DNA of 64,000 nt from Valencia hispanica (GCA_963556495.2 OY747712.1:51923069-51987068), one strand, 5' to 3'. Shown: positions 48,921 to 60,690, counted from the stretch's first letter. Numbers and translations: made by a program. Notes: a model not told the origin generated them from the sequence alone.

Positions 48921-49412
48921 CTAATAACAGTCTTTAGTCAGGGGGTTGTTCATAACTTCCTTGCAACCCAAACCATTTAAGGACACCCTTTCTGCCAGCA
49001 GCTATAACCATCTGTAATGACTCTTTGATATAAATGTGGATGATAATTGAAATGAAAAAAAAACCTGACAGCAATATGACAGCAGGGAAATACTGGTCTA
49101 AGTATATGGAACCCCTGTTTATAAGAAATAGCTGCACTGATTATAATTTTGACCCATGTGTTTGTTATTTACGTCATAGTTCATAAATATTTAGAAACAT
49201 TCCCACGGCCACACACATTTCCTTTGTGCACAACACAAAAAGAGAGAAATTATGGATGAGACAAATTCTACTAAACACTGATTAAAGGAACACATAGCCT
49301 ACTAGAGTCAGAAAGAAGATCGAATCTATCTGTTAACAGGAAGTATTTAATCAGGGAAAATATCTGCCTTTTCCAAATGGATCCTATGCTTTATGTCTTA
49401 AAAACATCTTAC
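48921..49412. other. unannotated DNA left of the rab36 exons
   Basis: Where a next rab36 exon might be expected. I see no Rab G4/G5 motif on the minus strand. Confidence 0.5.
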
Positions 49413-49477
49413 CTTGAGCGCCTCTATAGTAGGCAGATGCAATGCATTTGAATTTTTCCTGCCCAGCTGTATCCCAG
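49413..49477 (-). CDS. rab36: rab36-like exon (G3/switch II)
   Basis: Encodes [19 protein letters not shown] then AQ between a CTAG acceptor and a GTAAG donor. WDTAGQE is the G3 motif with catalytic Gln. [13 protein letters not shown] fits Rab36 rather than Rab34 (ERFKCIASTYYRG in human). The phase joins the preceding exon (AT then C, Ile). Rab36 is a Golgi/late-endosome Rab of the Rab34 group. I found no later exon (NKxD or SAK motifs, CaaX/CC tail) between here and depdc5, so it may be a remnant. Confidence 0.75.
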
Positions 49478-49565
49478 CTAGGAGATAAACCCATAACAGA
49501 TCAACATGGAGAGGAAAACACACAAGTAAACACACAGGATGGATGATTTTTTTTCAAATACTCAC

Positions 49566-49656
49566 ATCTGAAGAGAGAAAGGTGCTCCAAATATCTCAAA
49601 CCTCTCAAACTCAAAATCCACGCCTATTGTAGCTTTCAAAGACATCTTTGCAAAAT
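49566..49656 (-). pseudogene. rab36: rab36-like exon (switch I region), probably frameshifted
   Basis: The acceptor TTTTTTCTTCAG ends at 49657 and donor GTGAG starts at 49565. The main frame gives KATIGVDFEFERFEIFGAPF then SLQ, the Rab34/Rab36 switch I and interswitch. The first bases, read in another frame, give FCKDVFE, which is what should precede that block in these GTPases. Joining the two would need about 11 more bases, so this exon appears to carry an 11-nt deletion. The FCKDVFE frame soon reaches a stop. In the normal protein the segment binds Mg-GTP. It could instead be an exon with an unusual start, or a sequence error. Confidence 0.6.
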
Positions 49657-49862
49657 CTGAAGAAAAAATATATTATTTCCTTTATCCTTTATCCACTTGG
49701 ATTATGATTTTCAAATATGTTAGAGTATAAAACTAGGTTTGCTTGATAATGAAGAGGTATCACCAATTAAACAAGATTAAGGATTAAACATGCATACTGG
49801 TGGATTTTAACTAATAAAATGCAAAAATATAACTGTTAGAAAAACATTAATTCAACAATCAT

Positions 49863-50120
49863 AATTCAATTCAGTTTATTTATATAGCACCGATTCACAA
49901 CAGATGTCATCTCAAGGCATTTAACAAGAAGTCATTTCAATACATTTATACAAACATTCCAATCAGTTAAAAAGTTTCCTATTTAAGGAATCCCAGCAGT
50001 TTGCGTCAGTCATTGGCGTGAGGTTGGGCCCCGTTGATGCAGACTTTCCAACCACAGCAATCCTTCAGCAATCCCTCATACTGAGCAAGCATGTAGCGAC
50101 AGAGGAGAGGAAAAACTCCC
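49863..50120 (-). mobile_element. LINE-2 family A tail fragment
   Basis: AATTCAATTCAGTTTATTTA to GGAGAGGAAAAACTCCC, the inverted tail and part of the 3' UTR. Confidence 0.88.
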
Positions 50121-50204
50121 AATAAACATATTTACACTATATTTTATTCACTAACCCATCCAGATCATGAAACTAAGGTATTTCAATCAATTCAACAACC
50201 ACAG

Positions 50205-50425
50205 GTGTATAAAGTCAAGGCATGCAGACTGCTTCCAAAAAAAATATTTGTGAAAGCATGGGTCGCCCTCAGGAGTTCAGTGAAATCCAGTGTGGTACCA
50301 TGATAGGATGCAAAGAATCCAGTTAAAAACGTCCTCACGTTACATACACCACTGTGAGCTTTTGAAGTCATTATAATGAAGGGGAAGTAATTGGGAATGG
50401 CAGAAACTCAACAATGAAGTGGTAC
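50205..50425 (+). mobile_element. Tc1-like transposase N-terminal fragment
   Basis: GCATGCAGACTGCTTCC, GTGAAAGCATGGGTCG, CTCAGGAGTTCAGTGAA and AATTGGGAATGGCAGAAACT match the wording of a common fish Tc1 family's HTH region. Frames are broken. Confidence 0.6.
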
Positions 50426-51891
50426 ATAGGGTGGCCAAAATAACGGCGAGTGGACTCCAATAGTTGTAACATTTCTGCAGGCCTCTCCAAACTAAAGTGG
50501 ACTATTTGCTGATTGTTAGCCCCTTGCTATAGCTTCACGTAGCTGCTCTGATCTCCTCAGTCACATTGTTCCTGATCTGCTTAACACGACTCGGTTCCCT
50601 CTCCTCAGATGTAGAGTTGTTGTTGTTGTTGTATGTGCAGAAAGTCTTGTTCTGCACATACATATCCTAAAAAAGACTACTTCGTGATGTTACAGTGTCA
50701 GTTGGTGTTTCTGCTTTTTTTTGGTTTCTTCCAATAGGTTGGTATGAAATGAAGCACACCATGTTCAGATAGTCCTAGGTTAAGCACCCTTTCCAACTGT
50801 GTAGCACTTGTTGAGAGTGTTAGTGTCCCTGGCAGTGTGTTTTACATTCTTTCTTTATTTTGGAAGTTTTTCTCTGTTACAATACCCCAGAACATTGATA
50901 AAGAACTCTGGGTGTTATTTCTCCTTGTCTATTATCAGCTCAGGTAGCTAGCTGTCTTTCAGCCTCTGATACACAGGCCTGGGGTGGGATGTAAACATCG
51001 GTCAGAACAAATGAGGAAAACTCCCTCAGGGAATACAAAGGTTAACAGGTAATTAAAATAGACTCCAGGTAAAGGCTGTATGACTGTCGTAACACTGAGT
51101 AGACCAACCTTTACTCATATAAAAGCAGATTTCCCTTCCTCTCCTCCCAGAGAGCACTGAGCTTAAAAAAGATTTCCACAGTACTGAAAATGAAATGAAG
51201 CTTTTTCTCACAATCAGTATCAAGTTTTTAATGTTAGTATTGTGACAACTCTAATCGTAGGCCATGTAAAATTGCTGACTGGGGTCACTGAGGTCTATAG
51301 TGTGGCGTCGTCAAATGATTTTTTTCTGGGGCTTCAGCCCCGAATGTTTTCAGTCTGTTGTTTCACTCATCAGCCACAGGCTCACCGCTTCCTCAATCAC
51401 TCACAACGGGCCGGGTGTGTTCGATCAGCGCTGCCGCTGACTTGACTCAGTGTGAGGTTACAGTCAGCTATGGCAAGCCATCAGTATCTAACGCCTTATT
51501 AAGGTATTAACGTCCAATGCGTATGTTAATGCCATAGACAGTATGTCGCTACCGTGGTTACATGGCCCCTCTGCTCTCCTAACAAGGTCACTCTGTACAA
51601 ATGGATGCGCAGAAAACTGCATAGCCAAAAGATATATTATGATTAGCAATATTTCTAAGACTAACAGAAATAAATGGATTATAGAAAAATTCCGAAAAAT
51701 AGCTGCAACTCTTCAGCTTTTTCAAGAGAGAGGCCAGAGGCCAAATGCTTATACATCATTTTCTTTAGCTGTCCTGTTAGTAGTAAACTAGTTATATTGA
51801 CTAAGGAAAGTCATGAAAAATTACCAATACAAAAGCAACGAAATAACCTTTAAATTACAGAGCAGGCACAGTCCAAAAAAAGAAAACAATT
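50426..51891. other. intergenic, unannotated
   Basis: Unique-looking sequence with a GTT run at 50619-50630. I recognise neither gene nor element. Confidence 0.5.
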
Positions 51892-52603
51892 AGGTCATCC
51901 TGAGCTATCTCTGTAGTTATGCTGCTATAGGCTTAGACTGCTGGAGGACAGACTTACCAATTTTCTTCACTCTGCCACTTCCTTTTCTCCTACTACTCTC
52001 CAGTTGTATTATAGTACATTCTGTTATTTCGACTGTTAACTTTGTTTTCTTTCAGTGTTTTTCTCTCCATAGAAGATAGACCTGGTCTGGTATCCTGCTT
52101 GGCTGCAATGCCCTGTTGGACGGGGGGCATCGACTGGGATGATCCTCCCAGTAACTGTGTTGATAACTGTCCACTGTGTCCTGTTATCAACTTATTACTT
52201 TCTGTAACATAGAAAGTACTCCTATATCAGATCTTCTGTTCCTTCTGTGTCTCTGCTCTGTCTTCTCAAACCCCCAGACGGTTGTGGCAGATGGCCGCTC
52301 CTACTGGTTCTGGTTCTGTTGGAGGTTTCTTCCTGTAAAAGGGGAGTTTTTTCTCTCCACCATCGCTACATGCTTGCTCAGTATGAGGGATTGCTGAAGG
52401 ATTGCTGTGGTTGGAAAATCTGCATCAACGGGGCCCAACCTCACGTCAATGACTGACGCAATCTGCTGGGATTCCTTAAATAGGAAACTCTTTAACTGAT
52501 TGGAACGTTTGTATAAATGTATTGAAATTACTTCTTTTTAAGTGCCTTGAGATGACACCTGTTGTGAATTGGCGCTATATAAATAAACTGAATTGAATTG
52601 AAT
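51892..52603 (+). mobile_element. LINE-2 family A 3' UTR and tail
   Basis: Starts GGTCATCCTGAGCTATCTCT (the 3' UTR just past the ORF2 stop) and ends (GAATT)n. No ORF2. Confidence 0.9.
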
Positions 52604-52914
52604 TATCATATATAAAATAGCAATGCTGACCATAATATTGGATTTATGTTTGTTCTTTTCTGTTGATATTTAATTATTTATTAGGTCTGCTCATTTCTTT
52701 ATGGATTTTCTTTTCTTTCTAGAATTGCGCTGCTCTGGGTGGCTACACGTTGGAGTGCTCTGTTGGCTACATATTAAGTTTTGTTATTTTGTACATTGGG
52801 TCCTCTTTTTTCTTAAAGAAGACTGCAGTTTTTTGACCTGGATACTTTCTAGTCTTTGGTGCTGTGAAGCTGGAAGGATTTTTGCTGTAAATTTTTCCTT
52901 TTTGACAATTTGTT

Positions 52915-54060
52915 ATGATGCGTAACCATGGCAACAATGTGGTTTACAGCCGGGAGCAGCTGATTAACATCGCAAAAGCTGAAATAATACCTCAACTGAA
53001 GCCACAAATCCCTGATGAATTGATAAGGAGGAGACGTGGATGCAGAGCAGGAGCGAAAAGGAGACAGAGAAAGAGGAAGTTCAAGCCATCTCTTCCATCG
53101 ATCATAATGGGCAACGTAAGATCACTCGCTAACAAGATGGATGAACTCCAAGCCCTTACAAGGACTCAGCCAGAGTACCGTGAATGCAGTGTTATGTGTT
53201 TTACTGAGACGTGGCTGCTGGATCATATCCCAGACTCCAACGTCTCTCTACCAGGCTTCGTGACTGTAAGAGCAGACAGAGATCTGAAGACAAGCAGAAA
53301 AAGAAAAGGAGGTGGAGTAGCAGTGCTTGTTAACAACAGATGGTGTCATCCAGGACATGTTACTGTGAAGTGTTGTCTCTGCAGCCCAGATGTCGAACTC
53401 TTGGCAGTGAGTTTTCGTCCATATTATTTACCAAGAGAGTTCACCAGTGTAATTTTGGCAGTTGTTTACATTCCACCTTCAGCTGTTGCAGACAATGCAT
53501 GTGATGTCATCAGTTCCGTTGTTGCTAAGCTACAGACACAGCACCCCAATGCATTTGTTGCAATATCTAGTGATTTTAATGATGCCTCGCTCTCTACTAC
53601 ATTTCCAACATTTCAACAGTTTGTCAGCTGCTCTACAAGAGAAAACAGGACCTTGGATTTGTTTTATGCAAATGTAAAGGAGGCATATATGTCCAAACCA
53701 AGACCTCCTCTGGGACAATCAGATCACAATCTTGTTTTTCTCTGTTCAGAATATAAACCACTTGTTCAGAGGCAAACTGTGACAAAACGAACTGTGAGAA
53801 AATGGTCACAGGAAGCTGAAGAAGCCCTGCAGGGTTGTTTTGCAACCACAGACTGGATGACTCTTTGCCAAGCACATGGAGAGGACATCAATGCCATGAC
53901 TGAGTGTGTGACTGACAATATAAACTTCTGTGTGGACAACATCTTCCCCACCAGAACAGTGAGATGCTTCCCTAATAACAAACCCTGGATCACCAGTGAC
54001 CTGAAGGAACTGCTAAACAAGAAAAAAGAGCCTTCAGGGAGGGAGACAGGGAATTACTGA
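52915..54060 (+). pseudogene. Rex1 endonuclease part
   Basis: NHGNNVVYSREQLINIAKAE leads a basic stretch (RRRRGCRAGAKRRQRKRKFK). The APE domain follows: GNVRSLANKMDEL with Asn, FTETWLLDHIPDS with Glu, GGGVAVLVNNRW, LAVVYIPPSA, SSDFNDASL, TRENRTLDLFYANVK and LGQSDHNLVFL with Asp-His. It ends prematurely after LLNKKKEPSGRETGNY, where one base is missing in an A-run near 54025; the frame one base back continues as RAFREGDRELL. Confidence 0.9.
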
Positions 54061-54324
54061 GGAGTATACAGAAGCAACTTAAGGTCAAGATCAGACACAG
54101 GAAGAAGGCATACAGGAAGAAGCTGGAGAACAAACTACAGAGGAACAATATCAGAGATGTCTGGTCAGGAATGAGAAAGATCACAGGTTTTAAGGACAGG
54201 AAGGATTGGATAGATGGAAGTCTGGACAGAGCCAATGAACTGAACACATTCTTCAACAGGTTCAGTTCAGGAACTATCTCAGCATCCCCCTCTCCTGTTC
54301 CCAGCCAAACAGATATCCCACTCT

Positions 54325-55302
54325 GTGAGCACTGTGAGGATCATGTTCTTTGATTTCTCCAGTGCATTTAACACAATTCAGCCTGGTTTGCTTTGTCAGA
54401 AACTCCTGAAGACACAGGTGGAGCCCTCAAAAATCGCCTGGATCAATGACTACCTGACCAACAGACCACAATTTGTGAGACTGAAGAATTGCGTGTCAAA
54501 CCAGGTGGTCAGCAGCACAGGAGCACCACAGGGGACCGTACTCTCACCATTCCTTTTCACTCTGTACACCTCAGACTTCCAGTACAAATCAGAGACCTGT
54601 CATCTGCAGAAATACTCAGATGACTCTGCAATTGTCGGGTGTATCAGAGATGGACAAGAAGCTGAATACAGGGAGCTGGTGGACTGCTTTGTGACATGGT
54701 GTGGAAACAATCGTCTCACCTTGAATGTGAACAAAACAAAGGAGATGATTGTAGATTTCAGAAGAAACAGGGATAAGTCAAAAACTGTTTCCATCATGGG
54801 AGAAGAAGTGGAGGTGGATGAGGAGTATAAATACCTTGGAGTTCACCTTGACAACAGACTGGACTGGAGGTGCAACAGTGAAGCCGTCTACAAGAAGGGA
54901 CAGAGCACACAGTACTTCTTGAGGAAGCTTAGGTCCTTCAAGGTTTGCAGCAAGATGTTGGAGATCTTCTACAAGTCTGTTGTGGAGAGTGTAATCTCTT
55001 CAGCCATCATCTGTTGGGGTAGCAGCATCAGAGACAGGGATTTAAATAGGCTAAACAACCTGATAAAGAAGGCTGGTTCTGTTCTTGGGACAACTGTGGA
55101 ACATCTGGAGGTGATAATGCAAAGAGATGATAAAATCAAAAAAATTATGGACAACCCTGAGCATCTTCTTCATGAGACAGTCATACAACAACAGAGCGTC
55201 TTCAGTCGGAGGCTTCTTCAGTTTGGCTGCATTACAGACCGCTACAGGAAATCCTTCCTGCCCACAGCCATCATCATCTACAACAACTCCTTAAAGAATT
55301 AA
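54325..55302 (+). pseudogene. Rex1 reverse transcriptase part
   Basis: FFDFSSAFNTIQPGLLCQKL, TGAPQGTVLSPFLFTLYTSD, LQKYSDDSAIVGC (Rex1 form of the YxDD box) and EEYKYLGVHLDNRLDWR, then the thumb and C-terminus to NNSLKN. The N-terminal RT third is missing. The neighbouring frame 54171-54353 (RKITGFKDRKDWIDGSLDRA) holds the linker. Confidence 0.9.
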
Positions 55303-55524
55303 TTATATGAGCTATACCAACACTTAAATTCCCCCTGGGATCAATAAAGTATTTATGAATTGAATTTGAATTGAATTGAATTTGAGCTGGAGACAGAGAA
55401 TGAGCCAGCAGCAGAGCTGTTCCAATCAAACATCGAAATTGGTCACAGTTATTTAGGTAGAGTTTTTTTGTGCTATAGAACGCTAACCATTCTGACTTTC
55501 TTGTAAAGTGCCTTGACAGCACAT

Positions 55525-56048
55525 CATCCCAGTTCTAAAGTGCTTACACTGGCTCCCTGTAGCTCAGAGAATAGATTTCAAAATACTCCTACTAGTTTAT
55601 AAATCATTAAATGGCTTAGCACCAAAATATGTTGAAGACCTATTGTCACCATACCAACCACCAAGACAACTCAGGTCCTCCAACTGTAGCCTACTCAACA
55701 TCCCTAGATTCAGAACCAAACACGGAGAAGCAGCTTTCAGTTTCTATACTCTTCTTATCTGGAACAGACTTCCTGACGAGTGCAGAGCTGCTGAAACTCT
55801 GAACTGCTTTAAATCGAGACTAAAAACTCATCTGTTTAAAATTGCCTTTGAGTAAATGATTACTGTCATATGTATCAAATGTGTTAATGCTCTCCTGCTT
55901 CACTGATGTTTCTCTTGCTTTATTGACTCTTAATTTCCAAATATATACAGTTATATTCTGTTTTTTCTTTTTTTATCACCAAATCATGTAAAGCACCTTG
56001 AATTACCTTGTTTTTGAAAGTGTGCTATACAAATAAAATTGCCTTGCC
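55525..56048 (+). mobile_element. LINE-2 family B, 3' end
   Basis: TTCTAAAGTGCTTACACTGG starts the C-terminal RT block (EAAFSFYTLLIWNRLPDECR, LKTHLFKIAFE, frame 55643-55855). It ends CAAATAAAATTGCCTTGCCTT. Confidence 0.88.
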
Positions 56049-56106
56049 TTGAGATGACATATGTTGTGAATAGGGACTATATAAATAAACTTAACTGTAT
56101 TGAATT
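56049..56106 (+). mobile_element. LINE-2 family A tail scrap
   Basis: GAGATGACATATGTTGTGAA to ACTGTATTGAATT, diverged. Confidence 0.7.
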
Positions 56107-56421
56107 AACCAAGTAAACACTTTTGTAATCATGAATTGATGTAGCCCATTTGTTTACATAAGGAATTTAGTTTGTATTTTATTAATAGTTTACAATAGTC
56201 ACAATTTGAACACATAATTTTGATGTCATGATTTTGTAGAATGTAGGAGAGATTAATGTAAAGAGAGAGGGGCCTGCAGGAACAATAGCTGTAGTTGCAT
56301 CATTAAGCATGTGATTGGTAACAATTATTCATTCTAACATTTTTTTTATAGATAATGAATCAGAAAAGGTCCTTTAATTCCAACTATCATAATACCTATT
56401 AAAATATAGAGTGAAGCAAAT

Positions 56422-56811
56422 TCAAAACAGGTCAAAAGAACTGTAACTATCAATTGGTCTGGGACTAATCAGTAAATCAGAACGAAAAATGGTTGCAACT
56501 CCTCCTCCTCGCCCAGTATTTCTAGGAATGTGAAAATTTAAATGACTGGAAGGAGTTGACTCATTTATACTAACATAATCCTCCTGCTGCAACCAGGTTT
56601 CTGTGAGACAAAGGAAATCAATGTGATTATCACAAATCAAGTCTTTTACTAACAAAGTCTTTGAGGAGAGAGATCTTATGTTTAATAAACCACATTTAAT
56701 AGATTTATTTTTCTGTTCAGTTAAAGTTGTATTTATTTTTATGAGATTTCCATGATTTGCTTTTGTTGGCTTAACTTTTAATCCATTTAATTTTGGCCGT
56801 GGGCAAGACAC
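56422..56811 (-). pseudogene. LINE-2 family A ORF2 N-terminus (endonuclease start), truncated
   Basis: [20 protein letters not shown] then [33 protein letters not shown] and [10 protein letters not shown], stopping in the middle of the APE fold at 56430. It shows the ORF2 start missing from the 43.2-kb copy. Confidence 0.85.
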
Positions 56812-57640
56812 TGTTTCTATAGGGTAATGGGGGGGTAACAGTACAGAAGCAGCAGAGAGGTGGGTTAAACTACGACTCTTCCTGGTCTGGACCCTGGGTT
56901 GTCAGTGTTTTGGAGGACTAATAAATTCGGCCATATTCATAGAAAGAAGAGCTGCTCCATCCAAAGTGGGATGGATGCCGTCTCTCCAGATCAGACCAGG
57001 TTTTCCCCAAAATGTTCTCCAGTTATCAATGTAGCCCACATCGTTTGCAGGACACCACGTAGACAACCATTGATGGAATGACAGCATGCGGCTAAACATG
57101 TCGTCACTGGTCCGATCAGGCAGGGGACCAGAAAAGATTACCGAGTCTGACATTGTTTTGGCAAACTTACACACCGAAGCAACACTAATTTTAGTGACCT
57201 CCGATTGGCGTAACCGGGTGTCATTACCGCCAGCGTGAATAACAATCTTACTGTATTTACGCTTATCTTTAGCCAGCAGTTTCAGGTAGGATTTGATGTC
57301 GCCCGTGTCTAATGCCACGTTTCTGACTATGGAGCTGCCAATTACCAGGGTCGGCTTCTCAGTGGGTGTGTCGCTGAGCAGGGAAAATCTGTTAGAAACG
57401 CGGACCGGTTGGTGGTGGCCCGGGGGCTGGGTCCTAGAACTATGCTTCCTACGTACCGTCACCCAACCAGCCTGAGGTCCCGGCTGCGCGGGCTCTACCA
57501 GAGGACAGCTAGGGGGTTCTATCCTTGTTAGCTCCACGCTGGCTAATGGGCTTCGGCTATCAGCTGGTTTTTCAACAGCGCGGAGCCGTGCTTCTAATTC
57601 TGATACCCTCGCCTCCAAAGCTTTTATTTATTACAGTTAC
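56430..57640 (-). mobile_element. LINE-2 family A 5' half (ORF1 and start of ORF2), 3' part missing
   Basis: Holds the complete-looking ORF1 (57618-56902) and the first about 110 codons of ORF2 (56811-56430), nearly identical to 42910-43205. Loss of the 3' rather than 5' end is unusual for a LINE copy. Confidence 0.85.
56902..57618 (-). CDS. LINE-2 family A ORF1: coiled coil plus SGNH esterase
   Basis: 238 codons, open. It starts [17 protein letters not shown] (coiled coil, likely for multimers), then a basic, proline-rich linker ([17 protein letters not shown]). The SGNH hydrolase fold comes next: [12 protein letters not shown] (block I, G-S-S with nucleophile Ser), [17 protein letters not shown] (block III, GxND) and [14 protein letters not shown] (block V, DxxH). 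All catalytic positions are present. Esterase ORF1s occur in fish CR1/L2 LINEs and are thought to help bind membranes or lipids or RNP. It is 90 nt upstream of ORF2 and shows no lesion, so it may be translatable, but its element lacks RT. Confidence 0.85.
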   Translation of the reverse strand: MEARVSELEARLRAVEKPADSRSPLASVELTRIEPPSCPLVEPAQPGPQAGWVTVRRKHSSRTQPPGHHQPVRVSNRFSLLSDTPTEKPTLVIGSSIVRNVALDTGDIKSYLKLLAKDKRKYSKIVIHAGGNDTRLRQSEVTKISVASVCKFAKTMSDSVIFSGPLPDRTSDDMFSRMLSFHQWLSTWCPANDVGYIDNWRTFWGKPGLIWRDGIHPTLDGAALLSMNMAEFISPPKH

Positions 57641-57984
57641 CATTATCACTAAAGGAGCCAGGGAAGTAACTAAACATCTGACAGAGAGAGCAAGAGAGAA
57701 GAGTTAGAGACAGGAGAGAGAAGAGTAGCCATACCCGCAATGAAGCTAAGCTAACTGAGCTAGCGAGACCTTACCACCCCAAGAAAAGCTGTGTGAAACA
57801 CAAGGAGTTCCCAAAACGTAAAGTACACCACCACAAAACGTGTGTTTTAAAGTGCTTGTGTGTTAAAATAACTTAGAAAGGCCTCAGCACAGTGAAAATA
57901 AGATCAATTAAAGAGAGTCTGAACACCAAACAGCTTACAGGGAGCACAACAGTGACAACAGGAAATGACGCAATACGGCTTACG

Positions 57985-58335
57985 CAATCCATTCAACCAA
58001 CCATCCATCCATCCTTTATCTGTACCCGTCCATCCTATGCAGGGTTGCTGGGGGTGGGGGGGTGGGTGAGAGGTAAGGTAGACCCTGTACAGGTTGCCAG
58101 TCCATCACAGGACAAACAACCATGCATGCACACAGTCATAGCTTAGGGCAATTTAGAGAGATCAATTCAACTAACAGTCATGTTTTTGGACTGCGGGAGG
58201 AAGCCAGAGTACCCGGAGAGAACCCACGGATGCACAGGGAGAACATGCAAACTCCATGCAGAAAGACCCCAGGTCGGGATTTGGACCCGGGCCGTCTTGC
58301 AGCAAGGAAACAGTGCTACCTACTGCGCCACATTT
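57985..58335 (-). repeat. dispersed repeat with ATCC tail
   Basis: (ATCC)n at 57998-58012, then GTTGCTGGGGGTGGG, CAGTCCATCACAGGAC, GGGCAATTTAGAGAG and CCCGGAGAGAACCCACGGAT, the wording of a repeat found throughout teleost genomes. I could not assign its class. Confidence 0.6.
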
Positions 58336-60409
58336 CATTTAAATTGGTGCAGTTATTTTCTAATTCAGCATTATGGCAAATTTGACAGAGCCAAAGAGAC
58401 TAGGACAGTACCAATGATGAGAGAAGACCAAGTGATGAGAGGGAGAAGAGGGAGAAGAGGAGAGACACCAGCTAGAGACAAATACACAGCAATAGATGAA
58501 TAGTGTGTTGGGGACACACAGCCATTGGGTGGCGCTAACCCACTTTCGAGCTCTGACAGGAGGAGAAGAAGACCAGAGGTTATATAAGGCACCGCCACAG
58601 ATTTTCACATTCTCTCCAGTTCTGTCTTTCAGCCAAACAGCGCCAGGAGAGATCCAATCCTTCCTTCGCTGGCGAGGGAAAAGACGCGAGTTCTGAGAGG
58701 AACTCACTCCGAGGACGAAAATATTGCTGATCCATCAGGTGAATCAAACCCAGTGTTTTGAGATAAACCCCACTGTTCCGCCCTGAGCCCTGCTTTCTGA
58801 ACAGATGCTAACAGCTACCGAATGCCACAGAACCGGGTCGAGACTGGAGCGTTACCCCACCGCTACAAAGGCTGGGACAATGCTATCTTGAACCTGCAGA
58901 GAAGGTACTGTGTCGGTGAACTGAGGTGCAGCTGATCGCTGTTTAGCAAGCCGAAGAGGACGACACGACGTTCCGAGCTAATGCTACCCGCGATTCAACA
59001 GCTATAATCCTCCCACTGCTAACGGACCGTAGCTGTGGCTAGCCTGCGGGCTAACGTTGTTTTGGCTTCGCCCATCATCCACGTAGCAACCTGGAGAACT
59101 TTAACCGTTCAATAAGGTCTGTCTGGGCAGAGGCGAGATTAGATTAGTTTAAACAAGATTTAAGGGTTGTTTATTTTCACTGTGATTTGTTACTTTGTGT
59201 AAGATTTCATTTATTGTTCGGGTACCAACAGTCCCGTTGGCCTGGAGGTTTAAACAGTGATTTTCGAGGTTTCCGATGGGAAGTCGTTTTATATCCTGCA
59301 ACCTAAGTCACTCAATCCGACAGTTTTTCGTTTGATGTTTAATAAATGATCCAGAGCGACTTTAAGCAGCACCACGTGAGTTAGCTGTAAGCTACATGCT
59401 CTAGTGAACCACGTGGGCCCGCCATTGACGGCATTTTATTCATGAACAATAAAGACTGCCGTTAATGCTATTCAAAATAGAGATCGACTTAAAACAGATA
59501 GGTTAAACACTAAACTAATCTTTTAAGTCATCTTTAAGACCGCCTTCTTGGTAAGTCAAAATACTAAATTAGATCGACATAATTAATACAGCCGTTAACG
59601 TCAACATAAAGTCTAAATATTAAACTAGATCAATCACTGCGGTGACCGATCTATTAAATAGAATCAATTATCTAAAGGTTATTGATTTCTAATTCAGCAA
59701 ATGGTTTAATGAAACATTCCTTTTTCCAAACAATGTTTTTCTTCACTTCTGCTTTGCATAGTGAATTGGTGGTTTGAAAACAAACCAGAATCTGCTGATT
59801 AGTCTTAAACTAACCGCAATTAGTTTAAAACTAACTTAGCTTTATTCCTAACACTGTTCAATACAAGCCTTGGTCTTTGAGCAAACATATTCATTCTAAA
59901 CTGTGACATCATTATCAATTTATTGTTTGTTTTTATTTCTGTGCATTTTTATCACTTTTACTGTTTTACTTCGGAGTGTGTTTTATTATCGTTATTCTTT
60001 TCTTAGTAGTTTAGTTGTGTTTTACTAGTTTGGTGAGTTTTTTGATTAAAGTATGTTAACTGAAAGTGAATTCTTGTTGTAATAAACTCTTGTATTTTGG
60101 AAAACTGTTGTTGTTATTTCACCTAGATGTGTAGTAACTTGCTGTTCAGGTACGCCAAGAACTTATTCCTTCATATATTGTTTAATTATCTCAGCCTTAT
60201 CAGGCAGGTAATCATAAACATAAACTGAGACTGAACAATTTGGCTACTGATATTCCTGGAATCCAGGTGGTGCCCTAAACGAGGTAATTTTTACATAAAA
60301 TTATTAATCTGATTAATAATTGCCCTAAGCAATTATTCATAATTATTCATAGCCAAAACCTACCTATCTGTGGCAGAACAAGTGTATGAATGATAGTTTC
60401 TCAGTTGAG
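58336..60409. other. unassigned 2-kb block, possibly LTR or UTR-like
   Basis: No gene recognised. TTATATAAGG at 58578 could be a TATA box, with AATAAA-like words at 59339 and 60081. GTGGTGCCCTAAACGAGG at 60267 recalls wording at the ends of some fish retroelements. No tRNA-primed PBS or gag/pol seen. Confidence 0.3.
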
Positions 60410-60690
60410 TCAGTTGAGGTGGCTCGGGCATCTGGTTAGGATGCCTCCTGGACACCTCCCTGGTGAGGTGTTTCGGGCACGTCCCACCGGGAGGAGGCCC
60501 AGGGGAAGACCCAGGACACGTTGGAGGGACTGTGTTTCTCGGCTGGCCTGGGAACACCTTGGGATTCCTCCCGAGGAGCTGGCCCAAGTGTCTGGGGAGA
60601 GGAAAGTCTGGGTCTCTTTGCTTAAGCTGCTGCCCCCGCGACCCGACCCCGGATAAGCGGAAGAAAATGGATGGATGGATGGATGATAGT
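60405..60690 (+). mobile_element. Rex3 (RTE-clade LINE) 3' end
   Basis: Frame 60390-60656 reads RWLGHLVRMPPGHLPGEVFR, RRPRGRPRTRWRDCVSRLAW and EVWASLL-like ERKVWVSLLKLLPPRPDPG, the C-terminus of Rex3. The GGAT tail follows (60667-60687). Strongly 5'-truncated. Confidence 0.85.

Larger units (their letters stand above)
52725..55382 (+). mobile_element. Rex1 retrotransposon, long copy
   Basis: Non-LTR element of the Rex1/Babar clade. 5' leader from about 52725, endonuclease frame 52915-54060, RT frame 54325-55302, 3' tail GGGATCAATAAAGTATTTAT then (TTGAA)n. The segment between the frames is shifted and RT motifs 0-2 are deleted at about 54320, so it cannot encode an intact enzyme. Confidence 0.92.

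Noticed and set aside
49600..49656. ATG at 49645 as a Rab start (MSLKATIG)
   Set aside because: A Rab starting there would lack the P-loop; a splice acceptor lies just upstream.
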